Below are positions 47,142 through 59,601 of a stretch of 64,000 bases of DNA, piece after piece. The DNA is taken from positions 310,001 through 374,000 of the forward strand of contig NW_027327447.1 in the NCBI RefSeq assembly GCF_047675955.1. The letters are read 5' to 3'. Position 1 is the first letter of the stretch. Each line of letters begins with the position of its first letter. This DNA comes from Chlorocebus sabaeus. Lineage: Eukaryota > Chordata > Mammalia > Primates > Cercopithecidae. A program made the position numbers and the translations under genes. The notes under the pieces were generated by a model that worked only from the letters and a program-made list of their open reading frames with translations, was not told the origin of the DNA and did no database searches.

Positions 47142-49819
47142 GCCCATAGAGGGCTATGGTGAAAAAGGAAATGTCCTCAGATGAAAACTAGAAAGAAGCT
47201 TCTTGAGAAACTACTTTGTGTTCCGTTAATTCATCTCACACAGTTACAGCTTTGCCCTCCAGAAACCGTTCATTAAGACCGTTCTTGTGGAATTTTCAAA
47301 GTGATATTTGGAAACCCATAGGGGGCTATGGTGAAAAAGGAAATATCTTCAGTTATAAACTGGAAAGAAGTTTTCTGAGAAACTGCTTTGTGTTCTGTTA
47401 ATTCATCTGACAGTGTTACACCTTTCCCCTCAAGAAGCATTCCGCTAAGACTGTTCTTGTGGAATTTGCAAAGTGACATTTGGAAGCCCATAGAGGGCTG
47501 TGGTGAAAAAGAAATTTCCTAAGATAAGAACTGAAAAGAAGCTTTCTGAGAAACGACTTTGTGTTCTGTTAATTCATCTTATAGAATTACAGCTTTCCCC
47601 TCAAGAAGTCGTTCACTAAGACTGTTCTTGTGGAATTTGCAAAGTGATATTTGGAAGCCCGTAGAGGACCATGGTGTAAAGGAAATATCTTCAGATAAAA
47701 ACTGGAAAGTAGCTTTCTGAGAAATTGCTTTGTGTTCTGTTAATTCATCTCACAGAATTACGGCTTTCCCCTCAAGAAAACTTTCGCTAAAGCTGTTTTT
47801 GTGGAATTTGGAAAAAGGTATATGGAAAACCATAGAGATCTATGGTTAAAAAGAAAATATCCTAAGATAAAAACTGAAAAGAAAATTTCTGAGAAACTGC
47901 TTTGTGTTCTCTGAATTCATCTCACAGACTTACAGCTTTCCCCTCAAGAAACCGTTCACTAAGACTGTTCTCGTGGATTTTGCAAAGTGATATTTGGAAG
48001 CCCATAGAGTGCTATGGGGAAAAAGGAAATATCTTCAGTTAAAAAGTGGAAAGAACGTTTCTGAGAAACTGCTTTGTGTTCTGTTAATCCATCTCACAGA
48101 GGTACAGCATTCCCCTCAAGAAGTCGTTTACTAAGACTGTTCTTGTGAAATTTGCAAAGTGATATTAGGAAGTGCTTAGAGAACTATGGTGAAAAAGGAA
48201 ATATCGTAAGATAAAAACTGAAAAGAAGCTTTCTGAGAAACTGCTTTGTGTTTTGTTAATTCATCTCAGAGAGTTACAGCTTTCCGGACAAAAAGCCATT
48301 CACTAAGACTGATCTGGTGTTATTTTCAAATTGATATTTGGAAGCCCATAGAGGGCTATGGTGAAAAGGGAAATATCTTCAGTTAAAAACTGGAAAGAAG
48401 CTTTCTGAGAAACGGTTTTGTGTTCTCTTAGTTCATCTCACAGAGTTACAGCTTTCCCCTCAAGAAGCCTTTCACCAAGACTGTTCTTGTGGAATTTCCA
48501 AAGTGGTCTTTGGAAGTCCATACATCGCTATGGTGAAAAAGGATATAGCTTCAGTTCATAAGTGAAAAGAAGCTTTCCGAGGAACTGCTTTGTGATATGT
48601 GATTTCCTGTCACTGAGAAACAGCTGTATTTCGTAGAACTGTTGGCTAGGCTTATTTCTGTGGAATCTGAGAAATGTTACTTCGGATCTCTTTGAAGACT
48701 ATAGGTCCAAAGGAAATATCCGCCACTAAAAGTGTGAAAGAAGCTTTCTGAGAAACTTCTTTGAGTTCTGTGAATTGATCTCACAGAGCTACAGTTTCCC
48801 CTCAAGAGGCCTTTCGCTAAGACTGTTCTCGTGGAATTTGCAAAGTGATATTTGGAAAACAATAGAGGGCTATGGTGAAAAAGGAAATATCCTAAGGTAA
48901 AAACTGAAAAGAAGCTTTTTGAGAAACTGTTTTGCGTACCGTTAATTCATCTCACAGAGTTATAGCTTTCCCCTCAAGAAGCCGTTCATTAAGACTGTTG
49001 TTGTGAAATTTGCAAAATGATATTTGGAAGCTCATAGAGGGCTATGGTGAAAATGGAAATATCTTCAGTTAAAAACTGGAGTGAAGCTTTCTGAGAAACT
49101 GCTTTGTGTTCTGTTAATTCATACACAGAGTTACACCTTTCCTATCACGAATCCTTTCGCTAAGACTGTTCTTGTGGAGTTTACAAAGTGATATTTGGAA
49201 GCCCATAGAGGGGTACGGTTAAAAAGGAAATTTCCTCACATAAAAACTGGAAAGAAGCTTTCTGAGAAACTGCTTTGTGTTTTGTTAATTCATCTCACAG
49301 TATTACAGCTCTACCCTCAAGAAGCCCTTCACTAAGACTGTTCTTCTGGAATTTCCAAAGAGATATTTGGAAGCCCATAGAGCGCTATGGTGAAAAAGGA
49401 AATATCTTCAGTTAAAAACTGGAGAGAAGCTTTCTGAGGAACTTCTTTGTGTTCTGTTAATTCATGCACAGAGTTACAGCTTTCCTATCAAGAATCCTTT
49501 CGCTAAGACTGTTCTTGTGGAGTTTACAAAGTGATATTTGGAAGCCCATAGAGGGGTACGGTTAAAAAGGAAATTTCCTCACATAAAAACTGGAAAGAAG
49601 TTTTCTGAGAAACTGCTTTGTGTTCTGTTAATTCATCTCACAGAGTTACAGCTTACCCCTCAAGAAGCATTTCGCTAAGACTGTTCTTGTGGAATTTGCA
49701 ATGTGATATTTGGAAGCCCATGGAGGGATATGGTGAAAAAGGAAATATCTTCAATTAAAAACTGGAAAGAAGCTTTCTGAGAAACTGCTTTGTTTTCTGT
49801 TAATTCATCTCACAGAGTT
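47142..49819 (+). repeat. Segment X2 of the 57-mer, copy 1
   Basis: Intra-unit paralogue of X1. Diagnostic X2 bases include CCGGACAAAA, GATCTGGTG, TACATCGC, TCAGTTCATAAG, CTAAGGTAAAAAC, GGAGTGAAGC and ATCACGAATCC. X1 has A, T, G, AA, A, A and T at the corresponding sites. Confidence 0.88.
48573..48743 (+). repeat. Divergent alpha monomer in X2, copy 1
   Basis: Paralogue of 44451-44621 at 4122 bp, nearly identical. It has the same decayed GGATCT and TTTCGTAGAACTGTTGGC. Confidence 0.85.
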
Positions 49820-50460
49820 TCAGCTTTCCCCTCCAGAAGTCTTTCGCTAAGACGGTTCTCGTGGAATTTGCAAAGTGATATTTGGAAGCCGTGAGAGGGC
49901 TATGGTGTAAAAGGAAATGTCCTCGGATCAAAAATGGAAAGAAGCTTTCCAACAAACTGTTTTGTGTTCTGTTAATTTATCTGACAGAGTTTCAGCTTTC
50001 CCCTCAAGAAGCCGTTCGCTAAGACTGTTCTTGTGGAATTTGCAAAGTGATATTTGAAAGCCCGTCGAGGGCTATGGTGAAAAAGGAAATACCTTCAGTT
50101 AAAAACTGGAAAGAAACTTTTTGAGAAACTGCTTTGTATTCTGTTAATTCACCTCACAGAGTTTCAGCTTTCCCCTCTAGAAGCCTTTCGCTAAGACTGT
50201 TCTTGTGGAATTTGCAAAGTGATATTTGTAAGCCCATAGAATTCGATGGTGAAAATGTAAATATCCTAAGATAAAAACTGAAAAGAACCATTCTGAGAAA
50301 CTGCTTTGTGTTTTGTTAATTCATCTCACAGAGTTACAGGTTTCCCTTCAAGAAGCCTTTCGCTAAGACAGTTCTTTTGGAATATGCAAAGTGATATTTG
50401 GAAGCTCATAGTGACCTATAGTGAAAAAGGATATATCTTCAGTTAAAAACTGAAAAGAAG

Positions 50461-50630
50461 CTTTCTGAGAAACTGCTTTGTGATATATGACTTCCACTCA
50501 CTGAGTTACAGCTGTATTTCGTAGAGCTGTTTGGCAGTCTTATTTCTGTGGAATCTGAGAACTGTTATTTCGGATCCCTTTGAAGACTGAAGGGCCAAAG
50601 GAAATATCCGTCGTTAAAGTTAGAAAGAAG
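50461..50630 (+). repeat. BamHI-type divergent monomer Z1, copy 1
   Basis: Member of the divergent type with an intact BamHI site in TTTCGGATCCCTTTGAAG, plus GTGATATATGACTTCC and TTTCGTAGAGCTGTTTGG. A BamHI-bearing monomer partnered with a HindIII-type monomer recalls the papionin dimeric alpha satellite (about 340-bp BamHI repeat); the kinship is inferred. Confidence 0.85.
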
Positions 50631-51143
50631 CTTTCTGAGAAACTTCTTTGTGATTTGCGAATTCATTTCAAAGAGTTACAGCTTTCCCCTCAAGAAGCCT
50701 TTCGCTAAGATTATTCTTGCACAATTTGAAAAATGATATTTGGAAGCCAATAGACGGCTATGGTGAAAACGAAATATCCTCCGATAAAAACTGGAAAGAA
50801 GCTTTCTGAGAAATTGCTTTGTGTTCTTTTAATTCATCTCACAGACTTACAGCTTTCCCCTCAGGAAGTCTTTCGCTAAGACTGTTCTTGCGGAATTTGA
50901 AATGTGATATTTGGTAGCCCATAGAGCGCTATGGAGAAAAGGAAATATCTTCAGATAAAAACTGTAAAGAACATTCCTGAGAAACTGCTTTGTGTTCTGT
51001 TAATTCACCTAACAGAGTTACAGCTTTCCCCTCTAGAAGCCTTTCGCTAAGACTGTTCTTGCTGTATTTTCAAAGTGATATTTTGAAGCCCATAGAGGGC
51101 TACGGTGAAAAAGGATATAGCTTCAGTTAAAAACTGAAAGAGG

Positions 51144-51314
51144 CTTTCTGAGAAACGGTTTAGTATTATGTGACTTCCACTCACTGAGTTACAGCTGTAT
51201 TTCCTAGAGCTGTTTGATAGCCTTATTTCTATGGAATCGGAGAACTGTTATTTTGGATCCCTTTGAAGACTATAGGGCCAAAGGAAATATCTGCCGCTAA
51301 AAGTGAGAAAGAAG
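51144..51314 (+). repeat. BamHI-type divergent monomer Z2, copy 1
   Basis: Second tail member, four monomers (683 bp) after Z1. It has TTTTGGATCCCTTTGAAG and TTTCCTAGAGCTGTTTGATA. Confidence 0.85.
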
Positions 51315-51830
51315 CTTTCTGAGAAACTTCTCTGAGATCTGTTAATTCATCTCACAGAGTTACAGCATTCCACTCAAGAAGCCTTTCGCTAGGACTGTTC
51401 TTTTTGAATTTGCAAAGTGATATTTCGAAGCCCATAGACGGCTGTGGTGAAAAGGGAAATACCTTCAGTTAAAAAATGGAAAAAAGCTTTCTAAGAAACT
51501 GCTTTGTGTTCTGTTAATTCATCTCAAAGAGTTACAGCTTTACCCTCAAAAAGACTTTTGCTAAGACTCTTCTTGTGTAATACTCATAGTGATATTTGTA
51601 AGCCCTTATAGGGCTATGGTGAAAAAGGAAATATCCTAAGATAAAAGCTGAAAAGAAGCTTTCTGAGAAACTGCTTTGTGTTCTGTTAATTCACCTCACA
51701 GAGTTACAGCTTTCCCCTTAAGAAGCCTTTTGGTAAGACTGTTCTTGTGGAATTTGCAGAGTGGTATTTGTAAGCCCATAGAGGGCTATGGTGAAAAAGG
51801 AAATATCCTAAGATAAAAACTGAAAAGAAC

Positions 51831-52000
51831 ATTTCTGAGAAACTGCTTTGTGATATGTGACTTCCACTCACTGAGTGAGAGCTATATGTCATAGAGCTGT
51901 TTGCTAACCTTATTTCTGTGGAATCTGAGAAGGGATAATTCGGTTCCCTTTGAAGACTATAGGGCCAAAGGAAATATCCGCCATAAAAGTGAGAAAGAAG
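51831..52000 (+). repeat. Divergent monomer Z3, copy 1
   Basis: Third tail member, four monomers (687 bp) after Z2. The BamHI site is decayed (TTCGGTTCCCTTTGAAG). It also has GTCATAGAGCTGTTTGCTAA. Confidence 0.85.
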
Positions 52001-52801
52001 CTTTCTGAGAAACAGCTTTCTGATCTGTGAATTCATCCCACAGAGTTACAGCTTTCCCCTGAGGAAGCCTTTCGCTATGACTGTTCTTGTGGAATTTGCA
52101 AAGTGACATTTCGAAGGCCATAGAGAGCTATGGTGAAAAGGAAATATCTTCGGTTTAAAACGGGAAGAAGCTTTCTGAGACACTGCGTTGTGTTCTGTTA
52201 ATTCATCTCACAAAGTTACAGCTTTCCCCTCACGAAGCCTTTCCCTAAGACTGTTCTTGTCGAATTTGGGAAGTGATATTTAGAAGCCTACAGAGGTCTA
52301 CAGTGAAAAAGGAAATAACCTAAGATAAAAACTGAAAATAAGCTTTCTGAAAAACTGCTTTGTGTTCTCTTAATTCATCTCACAGAGTTACAGCTTTCCT
52401 CTCAAGAATCCTTTCGCTAAGACTGTTCTTGTGCAATTTAGAACGTGATATTTAGAAGCCCATAGAGGGCTATGGAGAAAAAGGAAATGTCCTTAGATAA
52501 AAACTGGAAAGAAGCTTTCTGAGAAACTGCTTTGTGTTCTGTTAATTCATCTCACAGAGTTACAGCTTTCCCCTCGAGAAGCCTTTCGCTATGACTGTTC
52601 TTGTGTAATTCGCAAAGTAATATTTGGAAGCCCATATAGGGTTATGGTGAAAAAAGGAATATCTTCAGTTAGAATCTGTATAGAAGCTTTCTGAGAAACT
52701 GCTTTGTTTTCTGTTAATTCATCTCACAGAGTTACAGCTTTCCCCTCAAGAAGTCTTTCGTTAAGACTGTTCTTGTGGAATTTGCAAAGTGAAATTTGGA
52801 A

Positions 52802-55479
52802 GCCCATAGAGGGCTATGGTGAAAAAGGAAATGTCCTCAGATGAAAACTAGAAAGAAGCTTCTTGAGAAACTACTTTGTGTTCCGTTAATTCATCTCACA
52901 CAGTTACAGCTTTGCCCTCCAGAAACCGTTCATTAAGACCGTTCTTGTGGAATTTTCAAAGTGATATTTGGAAACCCATAGGGGGCTATGGTGAAAAAGG
53001 AAATATCTTCAGTTATAAACTGGAAAGAAGTTTTCTGAGAAACTGCTTTGTGTTCTGTTAATTCATCTGACAGTGTTACACCTTTCCCCTCAAGAAGCAT
53101 TCCGCTAAGACTGTTCTTGTGGAATTTGCAAAGTGACATTTGGAAGCCCATAGAGGGCTGTGGTGAAAAAGAAATTTCCTAAGATAAGAACTGAAAAGAA
53201 GCTTTCTGAGAAACGACTTTGTGTTCTGTTAATTCATCTTATAGAATTACAGCTTTCCCCTCAAGAAGTCGTTCACTAAGACTGTTCTTGTGGAATTTGC
53301 AAAGTGATATTTGGAAGCCCGTAGAGGACCATGGTGTAAAGGAAATATCTTCAGATAAAAACTGGAAAGTAGCTTTCTGAGAAATTGCTTTGTGTTCTGT
53401 TAATTCATCTCACAGAATTACGGCTTTCCCCTCAAGAAAACTTTCGCTAAAGCTGTTTTTGTGGAATTTGGAAAAAGGTATATGGAAAACCATAGAGATC
53501 TATGGTTAAAAAGAAAATATCCTAAGATAAAAACTGAAAAGAAAATTTCTGAGAAACTGCTTTGTGTTCTCTGAATTCATCTCACAGACTTACAGCTTTC
53601 CCCTCAAGAAACCGTTCACTAAGACTGTTCTCGTGGATTTTGCAAAGTGATATTTGGAAGCCCATAGAGTGCTATGGGGAAAAAGGAAATATCTTCAGTT
53701 AAAAAGTGGAAAGAACGTTTCTGAGAAACTGCTTTGTGTTCTGTTAATCCATCTCACAGAGGTACAGCATTCCCCTCAAGAAGTCGTTTACTAAGACTGT
53801 TCTTGTGAAATTTGCGAAGTGATATTTGGAAGTGCTTAGAGAACTATGGTGAAAAAGGAAATATCGTAAGATAAAAACTGAAAAGAAGCTTTCTGAGAAA
53901 CTGCTTTGTGTTTTGTTAATTCATCTCAGAGAGTTACAGCTTTCCGGACAAAAAGCCATTCACTAAGACTGATCTGGTGTTATTTTCAAATTGATATTTG
54001 GAAGCCCATAGAGGGCTATGGTGAAAAGGGAAATATCTTCAGTTAAAAACTGGAAAGAAGCTTTCTGAGAAACGGTTTTGTGTTCTCTTAGTTCATCTCA
54101 CAGAGTTACAGCTTTCCCCTCAAGAAGCCTTTCACCAAGACTGTTCTTGTGGAATTTCCAAAGTGGTCTTTGGAAGTCCATACATCGCTATGGTGAAAAA
54201 GGATATAGCTTCAGTTCATAAGTGAAAAGAAGCTTTCCGAGGAACTGCTTTGTGATATGTGATTTCCTGTCACTGAGAAACAGCTGTATTTCGTAGAACT
54301 GTTGGCTAGGCTTATTTCTGTGGAATCTGAGAAATGTTACTTCGGATCTCTTTGAAGACTATAGGTCCAAAGGAAATATCCGCCACTAAAAGTGTGAAAG
54401 AAGCTTTCTGAGAAACTTCTTTGAGTTCTGTGAATTGATCTCACAGAGCTACAGTTTCCCCTCAAGAGGCCTTTCGCTAAGACTGTTCTCGTGGAATTTG
54501 CAAAGTGATATTTGGAAAACAATAGAGGGCTATGGTGAAAAAGGAAATATCCTAAGATAAAAACTGAAAAGAAGCTTTTTGAGAAACTGTTTTGCGTACC
54601 GTTAATTCATCTCACAGAGTTATAGCTTTCCCCTCAAGAAGCCGTTCATTAAGACTGTTGTTGTGAAATTTGCAAAATGATATTTGGAAGCTCATAGAGG
54701 GCTATGGTGAAAATGGAAATATCTTCAGTTAAAAACTGGAGAGAAGCTTTCTGAGAAACTGCTTTGTGTTCTGTTAATTCATACACAGAGTTACACCTTT
54801 CCTATCATGAATCCTTTCGCTAAGACTGTTCTTGTGGAGTTTACAAAGTGATATTTGGAAGCCCATAGAGGGGTATGGTTAAAAAGGAAATTTCCTCACA
54901 TAAAAACTGGAAAGAAGCTTTCTGAGAAACTGCTTTGTGTTTTGTTAATTCATCTCACAGTATCACAGCTCTACCCTCAAGAAGCCCTTCACTAAGACTG
55001 TTCTTCTGGAATTTCCAAAGAGATATTTGGAAGCCCATAGAGCGCTATGGTGAAAAAGGAAATATCTTCAGTTAAAAACTGGAGAGAAGCTTTCTGAGGA
55101 ACTTCTTTGTGTTCTGTTAATTCATGCACAGAGTTACAGCTTTCCTATCAAGAATCCTTTCGCTAAGACTGTTCTTGTGGAGTTTACAAAGTGATATTTG
55201 GAAGCCCATAGAGGGGTACGTTTAAAAAGGAAATTTCCTCACATAAAAACTGGAAAGAAGTTTTCTGAGAAACTGCTTTGTGTTCTGTTAATTCATCTCA
55301 CAGAGTTACAGCTTACCCCTCAAGAAGCATTTCGCTAAGACTGTTCTTGTGGAATTTGCAATGTGATATTTGGAAGCCCATGGAGGGATATGGTGAAAAA
55401 GGAAATATCTTCAATTAAAAACTGGAAAGAAGCTTTCTGAGAAACTGCTTTGTTTTCTGTTAATTCATCTCACAGAGTT
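52802..55479 (+). repeat. Segment X1 of the 57-mer, copy 2 (mosaic)
   Basis: Mostly X1-type (GCGAAGTGATATTTGG near 53814, CTAAGATAAAAAC near 54551, GGAGAGAAGC near 54739). Five consecutive diagnostic bases at 53947, 53976, 54184, 54217 and 54219 have the X2 state. This is an internal conversion-like patch. Confidence 0.85.
54233..54403 (+). repeat. Divergent alpha monomer in X1, copy 2
   Basis: HOR counterpart of 44451-44621 at 9782 bp. It lies directly after the X2-type patch of this segment. Confidence 0.85.
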
Positions 55480-56923
55480 ACAGCTTTCCCCGCAAGAAGC
55501 CTTTCGCTAAGACTGTTCTTGTGCAGTTTGCAAAGTGATATTTGGAAGCCCATATAGGGCTATGCTGAAAAAGGAAATATCTTCCATTAAGAACTGGAAA
55601 GAGGCTTTCAGAGAAACTGCTTTGTGTTCTCTTAATTCATCTCACAGAGTTACAGCTTTTCACTCCAGAAGCCTTTCGCTAAGACTGTTCTTGTGGAATT
55701 TGCAAAGTGATATTTGGAAGCCCTTAGAGGGCTATGGTGAAAAAGGAAATATCCTAAGATAAAAATTGAGTAGAAGCTTTCTGAGAAACTGCTTTGTGCT
55801 CTGTTAATTAACTTCGCAGAGTTACAGCTTTACCCTAAAGAAGCTTTTTGCTAAGGCTGTTTATTGGAATTTGCAAAGTGATAATTGGAAGCACTTAGAA
55901 GGCTATGGTTAAAAAGGAAATAACTTCCGTTAAAAACTGGAAACAGGCTTTCTGAGAAACTGCTTTGTGTTGTGTTAATTCATCTCACAGAGTTACAGCT
56001 TTCCCCTCAAGAAGCCTTTCGCTAAGAGTGTTCTTGTGGAATTTAAAATGTAATATTTGCAAGCCCATAGTGCGCTGTGGTGAAAAAGGAAGTAACCTAA
56101 GATAAAAACTGAAAGGAAGCTTTTGGGGAAACTGCTTTCTGTTCTGTTAATTCAACTCACAGAGTTACAGTTTTCCCCTTAAGAAGCCTTTCCCTAAGAC
56201 TCTTCTTGTTGAATTTAAAAAGTGAGATTTGGAAGCCCATAGAGGTCTATGGTGAAAAAGGAAATATCTACATTTAGAAACTGGAAAGAATCTTTCTGAG
56301 AAACTACTTTGTGTTCTGTTAATTCATCTCACAGATTACAGCTTTCCCCTCAAGAAGACTTTCGCTAAGACTGTTCTTGTGGAATATGCAAATAGAGATA
56401 TTTGGAAGCCCACAGAGGGCTATGGTGAAAAAGGAAATCTCTTCCGTTAAAAACTGGAAAGAAGCTTTCTGAGAAACTGCTTTGTGTTCTGTTAATTCAT
56501 CTCACAGAGTTACAGCTTTACCCTCAAGAAGCCTTTCGCTAAGACTGTTCTTGTGGAATTTCCAAAGTGATATTTGGAAGCCCATAGAGGGCTATGGTGA
56601 AAAAGGAAATATATTCAGTTAAAAAGTGGGAAGAAGCTTTCTGAGAAACTGCTTTGTTTCCTGTTAATTCATCTCACAGAGTTACAGCTTTCCCCTCAAG
56701 AAGCCTTTCGCTAAGACTCTTCTTGTGGAATTTGCAAAGTGATACTTGGAAGCACCTAGAGGGCTACGGTGAAAAAGGAAATCTCCTCCCTTAAAAACTG
56801 GAAAGAAGGACTCTGAGAAACTGTTTCGTGTTCTGTGAATTCATCTCAGTGAGTTACAGCTTTCCCCTCAAAAAGCCTTTTGCTAAGACTGTTCTTGTGG
56901 AATTCGCAAAGTGATATTTGGAA

Positions 56924-59601
56924 GCCCATAGAGGGCTATGGTGAAAAAGGAAATGTCCTCAGATGAAAACTAGAAAGAAGCTTCTTGAGAAACTACTTTG
57001 TGTTCCGTTAATTCATCTCACACAGTTACAGCTTTGCCCTCCAGAAACCGTTCATTAAGACCGTTCTTGTGGAATTTTCAAAGTGATATTTGGAAACCCA
57101 TAGGGGGCTATGGTGAAAAAGGAAATATCTTCAGTTATAAACTGGAAAGAAGTTTTCTGAGAAACTGCTTTGTGTTCTGTTAATTCATCTGACAGTGTTA
57201 CACCTTTCCCCTCAAGAAGCATTCCGCTAAGACTGTTCTTGTGGAATTTGCAAAGTGACATTTGGAAGCCCATAGAGGGCTGTGGTGAAAAAGAAATTTC
57301 CTAAGATAAGAACTGAAAAGAAGCTTTCTGAGAAACGACTTTGTGTTCTGTTAATTCATCTTATAGAATTACAGCTTTCCCCTCAAGAAGTCGTTCACTA
57401 AGACTGTTCTTGTGGAATTTGCAAAGTGATATTTGGAAGCCCGTAGAGGACCATGGTGTAAAGGAAATATCTTCAGATAAAAACTGGAAAGTAGCTTTCT
57501 GAGAAATTGCTTTGTGTTCTGTTAATTCATCTCACAGAATTACGGCTTTCCCCTCAAGAAAACTTTCGCTAAAGCTGTTTTTGTGGAATTTGGAAAAAGG
57601 TATATGGAAAACCATAGAGATCTATGGTTAAAAAGAAAATATCCTAAGATAAAAACTGAAAAGAAAATTTCTGAGAAACTGCTTTGTGTTCTCTGAATTC
57701 ATCTCACAGACTTACAGCTTTCCCCTCAAGAAACCGTTCACTAAGACTGTTCTCGTGGATTTTGCAAAGTGATATTTGGAAGCCCATAGAGTGCTATGGG
57801 GAAAAAGGAAATATCTTCAGTTAAAAAGTGGAAAGAACGTTTCTGAGAAACTGCTTTGTGTTCTGTTAATCCATCTCACAGAGGTACAGCATTCCCCTCA
57901 AGAAGTCGTTTACTAAGACTGTTCTTGTGAAATTTGCAAAGTGATATTAGGAAGTGCTTAGAGAACTATGGTGAAAAAGGAAATATCGTAAGATAAAAAC
58001 TGAAAAGAAGCTTTCTGAGAAACTGCTTTGTGTTTTGTTAATTCATCTCAGAGAGTTACAGCTTTCCGGACAAAAAGCCATTCACTAAGACTGATCTGGT
58101 GTTATTTTCAAATTGATATTTGGAAGCCCATAGAGGGCTATGGTGAAAAGGGAAATATCTTCAGTTAAAAACTGGAAAGAAGCTTTCTGAGAAACGGTTT
58201 TGTGTTCTCTTAGTTCATCTCACAGAGTTACAGCTTTCCCCTCAAGAAGCCTTTCACCAAGACTGTTCTTGTGGAATTTCCAAAGTGGTCTTTGGAAGTC
58301 CATACATCGCTATGGTGAAAAAGGATATAGCTTCAGTTCATAAGTGAAAAGAAGCTTTCCGAGGAACTGCTTTGTGATATGTGATTTCCTGTCACTGAGA
58401 AACAGCTGTATTTCGTAGAACTGTTGGCTAGGCTTATTTCTGTGGAATCTGAGAAATGTTACTTCGGATCTCTTTGAAGACTATAGGTCCAAAGGAAATA
58501 TCCGCCACTAAAAGTGTGAAAGAAGCTTTCTGAGAAACTTCTTTGAGTTCTGTGAATTGATCTCACAGAGCTACAGTTTCCCCTCAAGAGGCCTTTCGCT
58601 AAGACTGTTCTCGTGGAATTTGCAAAGTGATATTTGGAAAACAATAGAGGGCTATGGTGAAAAAGGAAATATCCTAAGGTAAAAACTGAAAAGAAGCTTT
58701 TTGAGAAACTGTTTTGCGTACCGTTAATTCATCTCACAGAGTTATAGCTTTCCCCTCAAGAAGCCGTTCATTAAGACTGTTGTTGTGAAATTTGCAAAAT
58801 GATATTTGGAAGCTCATAGAGGGCTATGGTGAAAATGGAAATATCTTCAGTTAAAAACTGGAGTGAAGCTTTCTGAGAAACTGCTTTGTGTTCTGTTAAT
58901 TCATACACAGAGTTACACCTTTCCTATCACGAATCCTTTCGCCAAGACTGTTCTTGTGGAGTTTACAAAGTGATATTTGGAAGCCCATAGAGGGGTACGG
59001 TTAAAAAGGAAATTTCCTCACATAAAAACTGGAAAGAAGCTTTCTGAGAAACTGCTTTGTGTTTTGTTAATTCATCTCACAGTATTACAGCTCTACCCTC
59101 AAGAAGCCCTTCACTAAGACTGTTCTTCTGGAATTTCCAAAGAGATATTTGGAAGCCCATAGAGCGCTATGGTGAAAAAGGAAATATCTTCAGTTAAAAA
59201 CTGGAGAGAAGCTTTCTGAGGAACTTCTTTGTGTTCTGTTAATTCATGCACAGAGTTACAGCTTTCCTATCAAGAATCCTTTCGCTAAGACTGTTCTTGT
59301 GGAGTTTACAAAGTGATATTTGGAAGCCCATAGAGGGGTACGGTTAAAAAGGAAATTTCCTCACATAAAAACTGGAAAGAAGTTTTCTGAGAAACTGCTT
59401 TGTGTTCTGTTAATTCATCTCACAGAGTTACAGCTTACCCCTCAAGAAGCATTTCGCTAAGACTGTTCTTGTGGAATTTGCAATGTGATATTTGGAAGCC
59501 CATGGAGGGATATGGTGAAAAAGGAAATATCTTCAATTAAAAACTGGAAAGAAGCTTTCTGAGAAACTGCTTTGTTTTCTGTTAATTCATCTCACAGAGT
59601 T
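56924..59601 (+). repeat. Segment X2 of the 57-mer, copy 2
   Basis: Matches 47142-49819 at an offset of 9782 bp and retains all X2 diagnostic bases, including CTAAGGTAAAAAC near 58674 and GGAGTGAAGC near 58860. Confidence 0.88.
58355..58525 (+). repeat. Divergent alpha monomer in X2, copy 2
   Basis: HOR counterpart of 48573-48743 at 9782 bp, apparently unchanged. Confidence 0.85.

Larger units (their letters stand above)
42692..52473 (+). repeat. 57-monomer HOR (9782 bp), copy 1
   Basis: Starts at GGAGAAAAAGGAAATGTCC and recurs at 52474 and 62256, exactly 9782 bp apart each time; 9782 bp is 57 monomers of 171.6 bp. The internal order is a short lead (to 43019), segment X1 (43020-45697), linker Y (45698-47141), segment X2 (47142-49819) and tail Z (49820-52473). 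Copy 1 differs from copy 2 mainly in its first kilobase (for example TTTTGCTATGACTG versus TTTCGCTATGACTG, and ATAGAAGACCATGCTG versus GTAGAGGACCATGGTG). The rest differs at only a few bases that I noticed. Upstream of 42692 the match stops. Confidence 0.92.
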
